Assembly: GCA_943737045.1 (NCBI GenBank)
Contig: CALSFV010000307.1
Location: 310,001-374,000, forward strand
Length of the DNA: 64,000 nt
Source: Parapristionchus giblindavisi
Taxonomy: Eukaryota > Nematoda > Chromadorea > Rhabditida > Diplogasteridae
Direction of reading: 5' to 3'
Part shown: positions 11,176 to 23,290 of the stretch, in pieces
Layout: every line of letters begins with the position of its first letter
How positions within the stretch are numbered: position 1 is the first letter of the stretch
Notes under the pieces: model-generated
Told to the model about the DNA's origin: nothing
Database searches by the model: none
The model's input: only the letters and a program-made list of their open reading frames with translations
Position numbers and translations under genes: made by a program

Positions 11176-14100
11176 ATGACCAAAGTCATTAGTAATGAAG
11201 TTCATGAGGTTAGTTTTCATTCTCGAAGTACTTTTCGTAACTCTGGCGCACCCCGTGCTAATCTGCAACTCTCCTCTCTGACAATGCTCCCTCGCTGTCT
11301 TTGTCTGCGAGAGAGCATTGCCAGAGTAGGGAGGTTCAAATTAGCTCGTAGCTCTGCTCCTAAACGCATCGTGCGATGTTCGGTAATGCAACGTTACATT
11401 TGTCTTGCGCGCCTACTCCGTTTCCCCTCCGCCTTGATTCCGTCGTTACGGCGGAGGTTACGGCACAGGCACGTGATGCAAATGCAACGATTCATAAATG
11501 ATGAATTGTTTGTTGAATAGTTTTATAGTAGTTTTATAGTTGAATAGTTGAATAATTGAATAGTTTCAGGTGTTCACAGATACAACTTCTATCTGCTCCA
11601 TTGTAGCTAACACATGGCTGATATATGTGATCATAAGCACACCAAGCAATCATGTAAGTGAATATTGAGCGTATTAAAATCACTTGTTTCTTTGTCCGCA
11701 TGACTATTTCTTGTTTTGCACAGTTCGGAAACTAGAATGATCTCTTTTAAATATCAAATCAGCGAGCTCACAAGGGAACTATCTCAGCTCGCGGAAAACA
11801 AACTGGATGAAAATTTGAATGGACATAGCTGAACGTGTTATAAGACCATTGGTGAAGTCAAAAAATTCTGGCATGCAATAGCCGAGGCAGAAAATGGGTC
11901 CAAAGTATGGTCACATTTGCTGAAACTCTGCCTGTAAACGATTTTTCGCTAAGATACCCAAGATACTGCTCACTATACCACCGCTCCAATTGTTATCTTC
12001 AATCAGGGAACAAAACATGCATCGAAAATTGGTTTACAGACAGAGTTTTGCAAATGTGAGCAAACTTTGGACCCATTTTCTGGCTCGGTTATTGCACGCC
12101 AGAATTTTTGGACTTCTCCAATGAAATTGTAACACGTTCGGCTATGTCTATGCAAATTTTCATCCAGTTTGCTTTCCGCGAGCTGAGATAGTCAGACGAG
12201 TTAAGTGTCGCGCAGGAGAGAGGTAATCGAGAGGTATTGGAGAGGTTGGAGAGAGAGAGTGAAGGCGTACATTGCCTCCGTATTTATATCCACTTTGTCA
12301 TTTTCATATGCAAGTGCATTTTATACTCAAAATATCAGAGGTCGTATTCATGAAACACGAACTGCTTGTCGACAAAAGTCACAATGTAGAGGTAAGATTA
12401 CGGGCAAAAGTATGCTATCAACGTGTATGCTTGTGACGCCACGATTCCTGTCAAACAGTTTATGAATTACTAAACACAATACTCGTTTTTTTAGGGTAGT
12501 TCAACCCGGTTCAGTAAATTTTGATGATTATTCTCACTCTATTTGATTGATATTACTTTAGGTGGGCGCATATCGATGGCTTCTCATGAGTTTCGCCTTC
12601 GTGGATATGCTAATATCGATTATACACATGGCTGTTATACCGGTGATATTGTTTAATTTAATTTATCATACATCAAAATGAAGCGACAATATTTGAAAGA
12701 ACAAGAGGGGTTAATGGGTGTGACGGGGAAGAGAAGCTAATAAATAAACTCTGTTAAATATCAAAGATCAATCAATGATAGGTTAGGTTGGTAAGGCATA
12801 GCGGTGGAGAGGTCGGAGAGGTGGTGAGGTTATCACCTATTTAAACAAATATTTATTATTACGTTTAAATTTTCCAGGGGATTTTTATGACTGAATCGGG
12901 CTTCATATTCTTCTGTCACCGATTTATGAATTCGCCCACTGTCTACGGCGTTGCAGCGTGTTCGTTCGTTTCTCCATTTCATTATGCGAGCCATTTCACA
13001 TCCTAGCACTAATCTTCCGCACGGGAACTAGGTCGAATGAGAACCGATGAATAATAACCCACTGGATGATAACTATTTGCATATGAGAGACAATCGCTAA
13101 TAAATAGACAAAGTATGCAAATGGTTATCATCCAGTCGGCTCTTATCTGACCTAGTGCCTCCGCAAGACTTCATGTTCCTTGAATCACGGAATTTACATT
13201 TATCTTTTAGTTTTAGCATACCCGTATCTTTTTACAGGCACTATATTCATAGCCCTTTTCTATCAAACCTTCATCTTACTTGGCTATCACTATGTCTATC
13301 GCTACGTTGTTATATGCAAGTGAGTTTGTTCTATAAAATCATAAAAAAACTGTCTGTCTTAATCTATTAAAGAGAGAGTAACCTCCGTCAGTGAAACGGG
13401 TTGAATCATCTAACTCCCGCACGGAAAAACTTTGATAGAAAATATTTAAAGCCAGAGCCATATTTTAGATGACTTTTTTTCTTACAGAAGTACCCACCCA
13501 CGAAATTTATCATGGACTGATTTTTTCCACGTTTTTACAAAGCTATTTTTCTCAGCCAATTTTTATTTATTTCTTATATTTTTTTGAAAGCCCTACGTAA
13601 ACAAACATTTGGAATACGATGAAATATAGTAAAAGCTTTGAAAATTTAATAATTCGCACCATAAATTCTCGAAAATATTTCTGGCTGTTGATTAGGTTAC
13701 GATATTTGACAAAGGTTTCTCTCCCTTTAACACAAAATCGACCAATCTAACCTTAACCTTAATCTTATTATCTTCTCAAACCTTTTTGCATATTCATCTA
13801 CGCCAAAAAGCAAAACAAAACTAAGCAACAACATATTCTCCTCTTACTCCGTCTCCCTCATAAGCATTAAGCAACTGGGTAACAATAGTGCCACAAAAAA
13901 GAACACTTTGTCCGCTTGTTAGAGCTTTCTAGTAAAACATTCTAGTAACAACAATGCACATTCCAGTCCACTGTGGCTCCGTGGAGTCCAAGATAATCCT
14001 TGGCGCAACTGGCTCATCATTGGCGGCATAGTCGACACGCTCTACATGGTGACATTTGTATGCGTCAGCACATTAATATTCATGCCTGCACAAGTCATCC

Positions 14101-17100
14101 GAGATATGTACACTATACCTATGAAGGTTTGTGTCAATTTATGATCCTTAAAGGGCGGCTAATTTAAACTATCCGCTCAGGTCACACTCTCTCGCTTTCT
14201 TTATTTGTGTGAGAGTGTTGCCAGAGCGTGAAAGCTTAAATTTGATTAATCAATTAGGAGACGTTCGGCTACGTTTTGAATTCAACCATAAAGCCGGGAT
14301 TTCTTACGGCGACCTATCGGGTGCGAAGATTACGTTTTTGTTTCGTTATATCAGGCAATTCACATTTTAGACAAAAGAAAAGAATTTGACTTTAATAAAT
14401 TTATAAGATTTTAATCTTCAAGCAATTAATTATGATTATATCACGCGTGTCGCGTAAGGTTCGAATAAACAGTGGCACATTGAAAAAGTCCAAAATGAGC
14501 AAAGGTCATTTTTTGGTAGTCCTTAGGGTTCCCAACAAGGTGGCCAGAGCTTTTTTGCATATCTTCATTTTCAACGTCGAGAGACGACGTCAAACTTTTT
14601 TGACCCCGAAATTTGCCGACTTTGGGGCTCTGTATCTCTTCGGGGTGTGATTTTGGTATCGAGTCGTCAACTGAAGAATTACTCGGAATGTTAAGGAGAA
14701 TACGCCGACATCATTGGCAGGTCGATATTTTATTTAGTATTTTTGTAAATCGATTTCATTGATTGGTTTAAAACAAAAATCGAAGCCGAAGGTTTTTAAT
14801 AGCTCAATCGACTAACCTCGACGAGAGGATTTCAACGGTATGCTGAACGTTTTTTTTCTATGTGGTAGCCTTCGAAAGATATTAGCATTTCAAGTTTTTC
14901 ATGGCGTGCGATCACACGAGAGAACAGTGACGCGGCCAGTGATCTACCCACTCTACTGCCTCGTGTGATGACTTCACCCATTGTAATAAGTTTTACTATT
15001 GTTCTAGTGCATCTCCAAGTTATTTTTGATAACTTTGGACGTTCCGTTTTCATTATTAAATTTATAATTCATAGCCAATCGTTGAATATTAAACAACATG
15101 AATGCAAATGACAACAAAACAACAAAAAGGCTTCGAATTCACAGGAATATTTTATCACACTCTATCATCCTAAAGAAGTCATCTTCGTGTTGTCCGAGAA
15201 TCTCCTCGGTGTCGACCTCCTCATCATCTCCCTCTTCCTCGAAAACGACATCGTCCAGCTCCGAGTACTCCGACTCATCCACAACTCTTCTCTTCCTGAT
15301 CGTGTTAAAGTTAACGCTTACTGATAAGCTAAAGTGTAATGTCGTTTTTTTCCTGGTTTTTATAATCACATGAAAACATTTCGACAAAAACAAAATCAGC
15401 AAAAGAAAAGTGCGGCAAGGAGGATCGAACCCTTGATAGTTAAAAAGTAAACAGCGACCTTACACTACCCAGCCAGTTGTTGAGATGGTTGATAGATACC
15501 ACATGACAAAACTTTCAGCATACCGTTGAAATCCTCTCGTCGAGGTCAGTCGATTGAGCTATTAAAAACCTTCGGCTTCGATTTTTGTTTTAAACCAATC
15601 AATGAAATCGATTTACAAAAATACTAAATAAAATATCGACCTGCCAATGATGTAGGCGTATTCTCCTTAACATTGCGAGTAATTCTTCTGTTGACGACGC
15701 GATACCAAAATCACACCCCGAAGAGCTACGGAGCTCCAAAGTCGGCCGATTTCGGTGTCAAAAAAGTTTGACGTCGTCTCTAGACGTTGAAAATGAAGAT
15801 ATGCAAAAAAGCTCTGGCCAGCTTGTTAGGGACCCTAAGGACTACCAAAAAATGCATTAATATGTGGGGGTCAAAAAATGTGCCAAACACCCCCGGATTT
15901 TACTCGATTCTTCAGTGACACGCGTGATATTATGGGTTATAATGTCTTGTCAATATCCTTCGTGATAATGATTATATACCATAGATATAGAAGATAGCCC
16001 TAAACAGTATTGAGTACGTTACATACAGTTGTATGATTTGTTAATTAATGAATTGTTCTTTCAATATTTATTAATACCTTGTCAATTCTTCTTGAAAACA
16101 GATATCACCATATAACATTATCGTTTAATTCATTTTAGGAAGATATTTGCCATTTGAAGTCTTTGGAATAGTTCACGATTGCTCTAGACAAAGACTATGA
16201 AAAAATTAGATTTTTTACAACAAGTCGAAATCGAGAAAAAGTTTCCGTAAAAAGAAGAAGATCATGATGTATTATCTTAAATAAAACTAATCGTAGTTGG
16301 CTATCATTTGCAAAACGATAGGGTGAAAGGAGTTTGAATTACTGTTTTCATTCCATTAGCGGCGAAAGTGGTCGAAACACCATTATTACTGAATAGTTTT
16401 ATTATTACAGTTATTTTACATACGGTGCATATCCCACTCCTGTACATTGATTTACTTATTAATTTAATTAGGCCCCCGGAGTGGATGGAGAATGGGAATG
16501 GCTTCCGTTATTCTTCATAGGAACGGCAACTTGTCTATCACTCTTCGGAGGCACTTCCATTGTGATGGTACTATGCATTCGTCGAATATTCGCTGAGATG
16601 AAGATCAAGTTAGCGTGTTTTTCTTCCTCTTAAAGGGGCTGAAACCTTTGTCAACGGTCTACGCTCTCTCGTTGTTAGAGAACAGAGAAATAGTGTGTGC
16701 AATGAAGAGACCATTGAGAGAGGTCACTCTCCCTAAATTCATTTTCATTCTCCACTCTGGCAACACTCTCGCAGAGAAATTGAGAGCGTTGCATGGACTG
16801 AGAGCTTCAAATTGTCTCAGAGTGTACCTTTAAAGGAATTTTAATTTCTGCACTACACTGTGGTCCGCGATATTGAGTTGCCAGAACGGAGAGTAAAATT
16901 TATTTAAAGTTAATATTTTAAAATGTTCAAATAGAAGTTATTAAGTTCATGCATAACTTCTATTTGAACATTTTAAAATATTAACTTAATGATCAAAGAG
17001 ATTCATTGTCAGTGTTATCCAATCGAAAACTCGACAGAGGCAGAATCAGCTTTTCATCATTCTTCTAGTTCAGGTTTGTATTATCAAATATTCCAGATTT

Positions 17101-20100
17101 CCTGTCCACTTCTTCTTCTTCTTCTGTGAGAGTATTTTTATCCATTAAAAAAGTAGAAATCTAAATTTATTATTGAAGCGAGTGAATCCCACGCAAACTG
17201 TAACCAAACCTTAAACGATTAGGGTTTGAAATCCCTATATTTAAGGGTTCTCAAGGTACGGTACAGGGCTGGGACAAAAAATTATTTCGACCAAAAAATT
17301 TTTTGTTTGGGTTCAACAAAAAAATTTCTCACCAAACAAAAAAAACCAAAAAAAACCAAAAAAATAAAATAATTAATTTTTCCCACTGTTCCGAGAAAAT
17401 TTTAACATTATCTCGTGTTGCTCTTCCTTTAAATAGCAACTATTCTTCATTCAGAGTCAAAATTCTTAAAATCAACAACTAAAACAAACATAGAAGATAA
17501 ATTCGTTGTCGATTTGTTATCGGCAGCATTTTATTGAATAGGAAAAGTAGGGGAATCAGGAAATTGAGGGTGCGCTAGGGTTGCCGTTGCGTAGGCGTAG
17601 TCGAATTTACCGCGCCCTCTTCCCATCTCTTGCCCCTCTCTCGGCATTTCCCGCACGAGAGATTAGAGACAGCCGGAGGGTGCGTAGTCCCCGCACATTT
17701 GCGGGGACTACGCACTCTTTCTCGCCTCTCCATGACCCTATCCCTACTCTCTCTCCGCTCCACCCGGCTCGCCCCCATTGAGGCACGTTTGAAGACATAT
17801 CCAACTCCCTTCTCATCTGAGAGCTTAGCAGTCAACAGCAAAGTTGTAGCTCACATCGATCCGGTTCTGATTCTTTTTTGGAAGAGTCGATACGATTAAA
17901 ACAAACGAAATTACATTCGTTCTACGGTTTCAGATGGAAATCTAAACAATTATCGTTCAAATAAGTGTTGGTGTCTACATTTGAATTTCTATCAATGATC
18001 ATAGGAATCAGATTTCCCCCTGATATTTATTATGTTGAGTTCCTGTCATTCCATCTATTTTTCATTTCAATGATTCAATGTCTCGAGAGGGACATTGTTA
18101 ACCTCTCATGGTGCGCTCTTCCACTCTCGTCGCTCTGCTGGTTGTGAGATTATTTATGACAGATCAATAAAAATTCGCATACCATAAATATACGATGTTT
18201 CGGTGTCCGAGACTGTTACATTGTTTTCATTTATCACGGTCTTGATGCAGTACTTATTATCTAAATGTGTTTTAGTGTGGATTTGTTTGCCCAATGCACT
18301 TATGTATAATAATAAAAAAATGAAAAAAACTGCTAGCGCAGCGAAGCGAAATTGGTATACTGTAACGTACTGTAGAACGTTTCTGTAAATGTGCTAACAT
18401 CATGATTTCACATTATTATGGATGTATCTCTGCTGGTTGTGAGATTATCTATGACGACAGGAACGATTACGATCCCGATTGGAAACGGCTGCGATTCTTG
18501 TCGGGAGCTGCATGACTTTGGCGGGAATTTATACGATTGAGTAGATCGGTGGAATGAGCAGTTGAGTCTATCTCGAATGAAACAATCGATACGATACTGT
18601 TGTATTAACGGAGAGTAGTCGAGAGACAATGGAGATTACAGAGAGCTTCAGACAAAGACCAAACCGAACGAAAACAACTTAAAAAAGGCTTAACTTAACT
18701 TCGTATTTCGACCTGAATTTTTTTTGCGTGGAATCTTGACAGTATTAGTATATCGAATGCACGGCTTTTTGAAAATAATTTTAAAAATATTTTAGCTACA
18801 AAAATTCAGAAACATGTCTCAAAAATATTTCAAACAATACTTTACTTTGTTTAAAATGATACCTGATAATTTAAACACATTATTTGTATCACCACGATCT
18901 GTGTAAGTTCAATGAATGGAGTCATGTAATGAGATACATCCATAATAATGTGAAATCATGATGTTAGCACATTTACAGAAACGTTCTACAGTACGTTACA
19001 GTATACCAATTTCGCTTCGCTGCGCTAGCAGTTTTTTTCATTTTTTTATTATTATACATAAGTGCATTGGGCAAACAAATCCACACTAAAACACATTTAG
19101 ATAATAAGTACTGCATCAAGACCGTGATAAATGAAAACAATGTAACAGTCTCGGACACCGAAACATCGTATATTTATGGTATGCGAATTTTTATTGATCT
19201 GTCATAAATAATCTCACAACCAGCAGAGCGACGAGAGTGGAAGAGCGCACCATGAGAGGTTAACAATGTCCCTCTCGAGACATTGAATCATTGAAATGAA
19301 AAATAGATGGAATGACAGGAACTCAACATAATAAATATCAGGGGGAAATCTGATTCCTATGATCATTGATAGAAATTCAAATGTAGACACCAACACTTAT
19401 TTGAACGATAATTGTTTAGATTTCCATCTGAAACCGTAGAACGAATGTAATTTCGTTTGTTTTAATCGTATCGACTCTTCCAAAAAAGAATCAGAACCGG
19501 ATCGATGTGAGCTACAACTTTGCTGTTGACTGCTAAGCTCTCAGATGAGAAGGGAGTTGGATATGTCTTCAAACGTGCCTCAATGGGGGCGAGCCGGGTG
19601 GAGCGGAGAGAGAGTAGGGATAGGGTCATGGAGAGGCGAGAAAGAGTGCGTAGTCCCCGCAAAGGTGCGGGGACTACGCACTCTCTCGCAGTGATAGGCC
19701 AAACTACGAATTTAGGAAGGGAGAGTGTGTCTCTCACGGGCGATTGCTAGAGAGAAGGGAAGGGATGGCAATTGGGTGCGTAGAATTCGCCCCCGTTCCT
19801 GCAACCCTAGGGTGCGCCATACATTTTTGGCACCATCACCGTTTTATTTTTATATAGTGGGTCGATTTCGTTATTTTTCATTTGAATTGTAATTTTTAGC
19901 TTAAAAAAGGACCCTTATATAATGGGTATATGCTAAAAAGAGGCGAATAGAGTGGTTCGATCCTTACCTTGTGAGGGTATGAAAATGTATGGGGTGCGCT
20001 ATTATCATGAAGAACGTGGGGCCACTTATGTGGCATTCTGTATTCTCTAATAGATTCAAAAGGCCAAAAGCGTAGCCCGTGTAGCAGTGGTTAGTAATCA

Positions 20101-21146
20101 GCGCTTGCAACCGCACCACGTCGGTTTAGATTCCCATTTGCGATTTTCTCTATATTCAGTTTTCAAATTCGAAAGGCCACATTGTCTCTGGCATTTCCTT
20201 GGCGCAACAACGAACTTTCATGTCGGATTACGGTATTCCGGGGCCTCCATAATTTGAGATAATATTGGTTTTGTATTCAGGTAGATGTCATTTATAGCCC
20301 TGCCTGACAAGTATAGTCACTCAAGAAAAAAACTCCCCTTCTTTAACAATATTCCGTAATACACTCACCAATATTGTCTTACGGTGAAAAATGGACAAAA
20401 AACTGATCATAAACTAACTTTTCAAGCAAATTTGTGTAAATTTTCTTTATCCGATTTTTTTTGTTATTTTTTGGTTTTTGCAGAAAAACCAAACAAAAAA
20501 AACCAAACAAAAAATTCTCAAAAACCCAAAAAAACCAAAAAAAAAACCAATACCAAACAAAAAAATCCCAGCCCTGGTACGGTATTAAAACCCTGAATTT
20601 CAAGGGTTTGAAAGCAGAACCGTAAAGTGTTTTTTTTTAATTCGGGTACATTATCTTTTTCTGCGTGTGCAATATTTCTTCAAATCAAAATAAAATCATA
20701 TTTCTTACAGACCATTATACCATGCTTCATATCGTATCTTCCGCTAGCGACCATCTTTCTCATTCCCATACCTGGCTATGATCTCGGTGATTGGGGAACG
20801 CCACTGATCATGTCAACCGCACTCTTTCCTGTTATCGATCCGTTTCTGGTCGTCTTCTTTGTCACAGTGTAAGTGTTCCAGCTAGTGTCTCTGTGTTCCA
20901 GTGTCTCTGTATCATTACAGATTTAGCTCAATTTTAACACTTTTTCTGAACCAATAAAAATATATTAGAGGGGAATTTTTCTCTGTAAGTATAATAGATG
21001 TTCACAATCGTTGGTCATTCAGATATCGTCGTGCCCTGCCACAATTCATACGAAAACTGTTCCGCATTGACGCGTCCTCTGATACAGTCATCCCTTCGAC
21101 AACTATATTAAGAAGGAATCACTTACAAAGGAATGATCATATCTAG
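11176..21146 (+). CDS. Str-type 7TM chemoreceptor A, 333 aa, 10 exons
   Basis: Exons 11176-11208, 11570-11653, 12562-12642, 12878-12959, 13238-13319, 13967-14126, 16472-16608, 17013-17073, 20711-20868 and 21023-21146 join in phase to 334 codons. Landmarks: MTKVISNEVHE start, TM1 with ANTWLIYVIIST, TM2 VGAYRWLLMSFAFVDML, a YHYVYRYVVIC motif after TM3, EWEWLP before TM5, RQNQLFIILLVQTIIPCF into TM6, and TM7 ALFPVIDPFLVVFFVT followed by YRRALPQF. The QxQLxxxLxxQxxxP and FPxxDP...YR signatures are those of the nematode Str superfamily (ODR-10 group). Expected in ciliated sensory neurons; ligand unknown. Introns are inflated by foldback elements, the largest being intron 8 (3.6 kb). The exon 4 donor (GCGT/GTTCGT) was chosen by phase. 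Confidence 0.88.
11780..12191. repeat. Palindromic element in intron 2 of chemoreceptor A
   Basis: Left end ATCTCAGCTCGCGGAAA mirrors the right end TTTCCGCGAGCTGAGAT. Arms are about 165 bp with a spacer near 11945-12030. It is absent from the paralogue's much shorter intron 2. Confidence 0.85.
13018..13158. repeat. Short TIR element (ACTAGGTC/GACCTAGT)
   Basis: GGGAACTAGGTCGAATGAGA at the left and GACCTAGTGCC at the right enclose inverted TATGCAAATGGTTATCATCC-like arms. A relative lies at about 44548-44686. Confidence 0.7.
14441..15927. repeat. 1.5-kb TIR element with TA target sites in intron 6 of chemoreceptor A
   Basis: Arms of about 440 bp: CACGCGTGTCGCG on the left mirrors TGACACGCGTG on the right, and TA flanks both ends (14439-14440, 15928-15929). 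It is absent from the corresponding intron of chemoreceptor B. The centre (about 14850-15500) holds a coding-like acidic segment and a tRNA-like block on the minus strand (about 15411-15485, with GGGTTCGATCC). Confidence 0.85.
15163..15330 (-). pseudogene. Captured acidic C-terminal exon inside a TIR element
   Basis: Read on the minus strand, an acceptor-like ...GATCAG precedes an open segment rich in Asp/Glu (RRVVDESEYSELDDVVFEEE, later DEEVDTEEILGQHEDDFF) that ends at a stop. Codon use is coding-like and quite unlike the flanking repeat arms. It is probably the last exon of a host gene picked up by the element; source unknown. The serine-rich frame on the opposite strand is its shadow. Confidence 0.5.
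16632..16830. repeat. Two adjacent short MITEs in intron 7 of chemoreceptor A
   Basis: About 16632-16738 belongs to the GTTAGAGAACAGAGAAATAG family, and 16740-16830 to the CTCTCGC hairpin family. The pair sits just after exon 7, where the paralogue has only the second type. Confidence 0.65.
16907..16987. repeat. Perfect 35-bp-arm hairpin
   Basis: AAGTTAATATTTTAAAATG begins the left arm and CATTTTAAAATATTAACTT closes the right one, with a loop of about 11 bases. The paralogue has only a single, uninverted, diverged version at the same place, so the palindrome arose locally. Confidence 0.9.
17568..19815. repeat. 2.2-kb foldback element with about 740-bp near-identical arms
   Basis: Bases about 17690-18430 and 18931-19671 are inverted copies around a centre near 18680. 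Two separate translations, over 183 and 186 bp, are identical in both arms. The ends are CTAGGGTTGC / GCAACCCTAG. Short GC-rich hairpins (TAGTCCCCGCA...GCGGGGACTA) lie near both outer ends. The loop (18431-18930) has no recognisable gene. It sits in intron 8 of chemoreceptor A, so the pre-mRNA would form a long perfect duplex. Confidence 0.9.
19808..20345. repeat. Further short elements, including a tRNA-like block
   Basis: About 19808-20004 has GGGTGCGCCATACATTTT/AATGTATGGGGTGCGC inverted ends and resembles about 59670-59850. About 20005-20345 is a reverse-oriented TTAAAGAAGG-family member (it ends ACTCCCCTTCTTTAA). It holds a tRNA-like block on the plus strand at 20069-20145 (TGTAGCAGTGG; GGTTTAGATTCC). 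Confidence 0.6.
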
Positions 21147-21371
21147 CTAAAGACAATACGGTTAAATTTTTGCATTGTATGTTACGGTATTGGAAAATGA
21201 TATCATAAGTTAAAAATGTTGCTGTGTAAGTGCCGAGTCAGAAACTCGATCCACTTTTCATCATTTCTACTTCATTTACCGCGCTTCATCTTTAATAAGT
21301 TTTTGAATAAATAGTATACTCTAACTCATAATGTGACTGTCTGATCATTCAACTTTTCATGTACTGTAATA

Positions 21372-21730
21372 ACATTAAAGAAGGGGACCCACGATTTTTT
21401 TGGTGCCTATACTGGCCAGACAGAACTATTGATCACATCTCCTTGTATACAAAAACAATTTTCTCTAAAAGTTTAGATACCCGAGAATACCGTTATTCGG
21501 ACTTAAAGTTCATTGATATGCCCAGGGAAAGGCGCGAGTTTTTGAAATTGTATAGAAAATTGCAAACGGGAATCGAACCCGTGTGGCGCGGTTACAAGCG
21601 CTGACTACTAACCACTGAGCCACACGCTCTACGCAGTGAAATCTAATACAGAACAGAATGCCACTTCCTATGTCCCACGTTCTTCATGTCAATAGCGCAG
21701 CCCAAATCTCGTGGGTCCCCTTCTTTAATG
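21372..21730. repeat. TIR element TTAAAGAAGGGGACCC with an internal tRNA-like block
   Basis: The left end TTAAAGAAGGGGACCCACGA mirrors the right end TCGTGGGTCCCCTTCTTTAA closely. On the minus strand, about 21550-21632 reads as a tRNA-like sequence with TGGCTCAGTGG (A box) and GGGTTCGATTCCC (B box). Not a convincing functional tRNA: the acceptor stem does not close. Confidence 0.85.
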
Positions 21731-23290
21731 TCATAATAATAATTATAATGTGCAATGTATTTTTAATGCCTAGCATCCGATCGCACTTATCACATATGTT
21801 CTTTCCATAACATGTGCTAAAAATACATGAAAATGCTCTTTTACACTCTCTTTTTTAGATTTCCTTTTTTTAAACATTCTGAACTTGAAAGGTTATTACC
21901 TTTTTATTCAGGCAACAAGATTAGCCGCGGAAAAAATCGAGACGCCTACATATTAACAGCAAAACACGATTTTGATCGGATTTATGCTCATTATCATTTC
22001 CCATTAGCTTACTGTCTAATTTATTTTGTGAAGTTGACTTTATTCGACGATTTTTATTTCCATTATTGTAAAATTTAAAGTAGGTCCGAAGAAGATATTA
22101 GTCCCTCCGGACTGAATTGACCTTGAATTATCACTGTTATCACCAGTGATCACCCGCAGAACCTCGTGTGCCTTGAACAGAGGGCTTTATTGTAAAATTT
22201 GTTTAATTGTATAATATTATGGAAAATAAATTTATGCCATTGTAATGAGCTCGATCTCAAAATGTCAAAACTTATCGATAGTGTATCTTGCCCGACTGTT
22301 ATAAAGGGAGGATTAGTCAGCAAAAAACTTGAGCACGACCTTATCTAACACACTTCTGTCTAGTACGCCTACATAATAAGTCGAAAAGTGCCTTATTGTT
22401 AGTGTTATTCAAACTATACCAGATCATTTGATCTTATAGGTTTCACTCGTCCGTTATTAACTCCTCTCAATTCCTACTGCTAATACACCCTCGATATCAG
22501 TTCCTCATCCGAAATCGCTACAATGTTATTAAGTTCTCCGTAATTTTTGACCATGCCCTTACCAACCCATACATAGGTACCAATATATCGTGATATTTTA
22601 TTGCGGTAAAGATATTCTTATCAAATATAATTACACTTATTCTCATAACTCACATGTTTACGTTCTCAGTGATTGATAATCCTTCGTTAGACGGGCAATC
22701 TACCCAACTACATAATATAATCTCTCCCATTCAATTTTCCATATTAGACTAAAGTCCGATGAGTAACGATGCGATTAGCATCATCCATAGGCATAGATAG
22801 ACCTCCAGAACGATCCCATGACTCTTCCAGTTCATCTTGTCGTCGTAAAGGAAGATGATATAATCTGTGCAGACTCACTTCCGCTAACCCTGGCTAATAA
22901 TAAGACTCTGTTCATAAGCTGAGAAGAAAAGAAAACTAGAGAATACTCTCCTCTTTTTACTCACTCTCTAGCCTATTTGTCTTTTGTATTCGCAAATCTT
23001 GGACAGGGCATAACCTGAAACATCCTAAATCTTTTTTTCTATTTCTTTCCATCGTTTTACTGCGTATTTGCAAATTCTGTAAACTAATTAGTAATAATAA
23101 GAATTATTAATGATCTTCCGCTGGACTTCGTATTGCTTGAAAAACGAGATGTACCTTTACCTTTAATTATTGATTGATCTTCGGCAATCAATCTTGCTGT
23201 AATACTGGAATGATAACATTTCATGTCCCAATTTATGTGATAATAGTGTCCTTTCCAGTATTTATTGTCCGTTTTCAAACTTTTTTCGAG
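21731..23290. promoter_or_regulatory. Intergenic region upstream of chemoreceptor B
   Basis: No exon supported. From about 22500 it resembles the region upstream of chemoreceptor A. Near 22145-22180 lies GTGATCACCCGCAGAACCTC, a motif that also occurs in introns at 13155, 24025 and 58300. Confidence 0.5.

Noticed and set aside
12205..12465. 86-codon plus-strand frame in intron 2 of chemoreceptor A
   Set aside because: Overlaps the end of a palindromic element, and the chemoreceptor exons on both sides splice across it.
18203..19158. Pairs of identical open frames (MSETVTLF..., MLVSTFEF...) on opposite strands
   Set aside because: They are mirrored by the foldback arms; no splice signals, and each has the character of a chance frame.
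21550..21632. Functional tRNA gene on the minus strand
   Set aside because: A and B boxes are present, but the acceptor stem does not pair and the block sits inside a TIR element.
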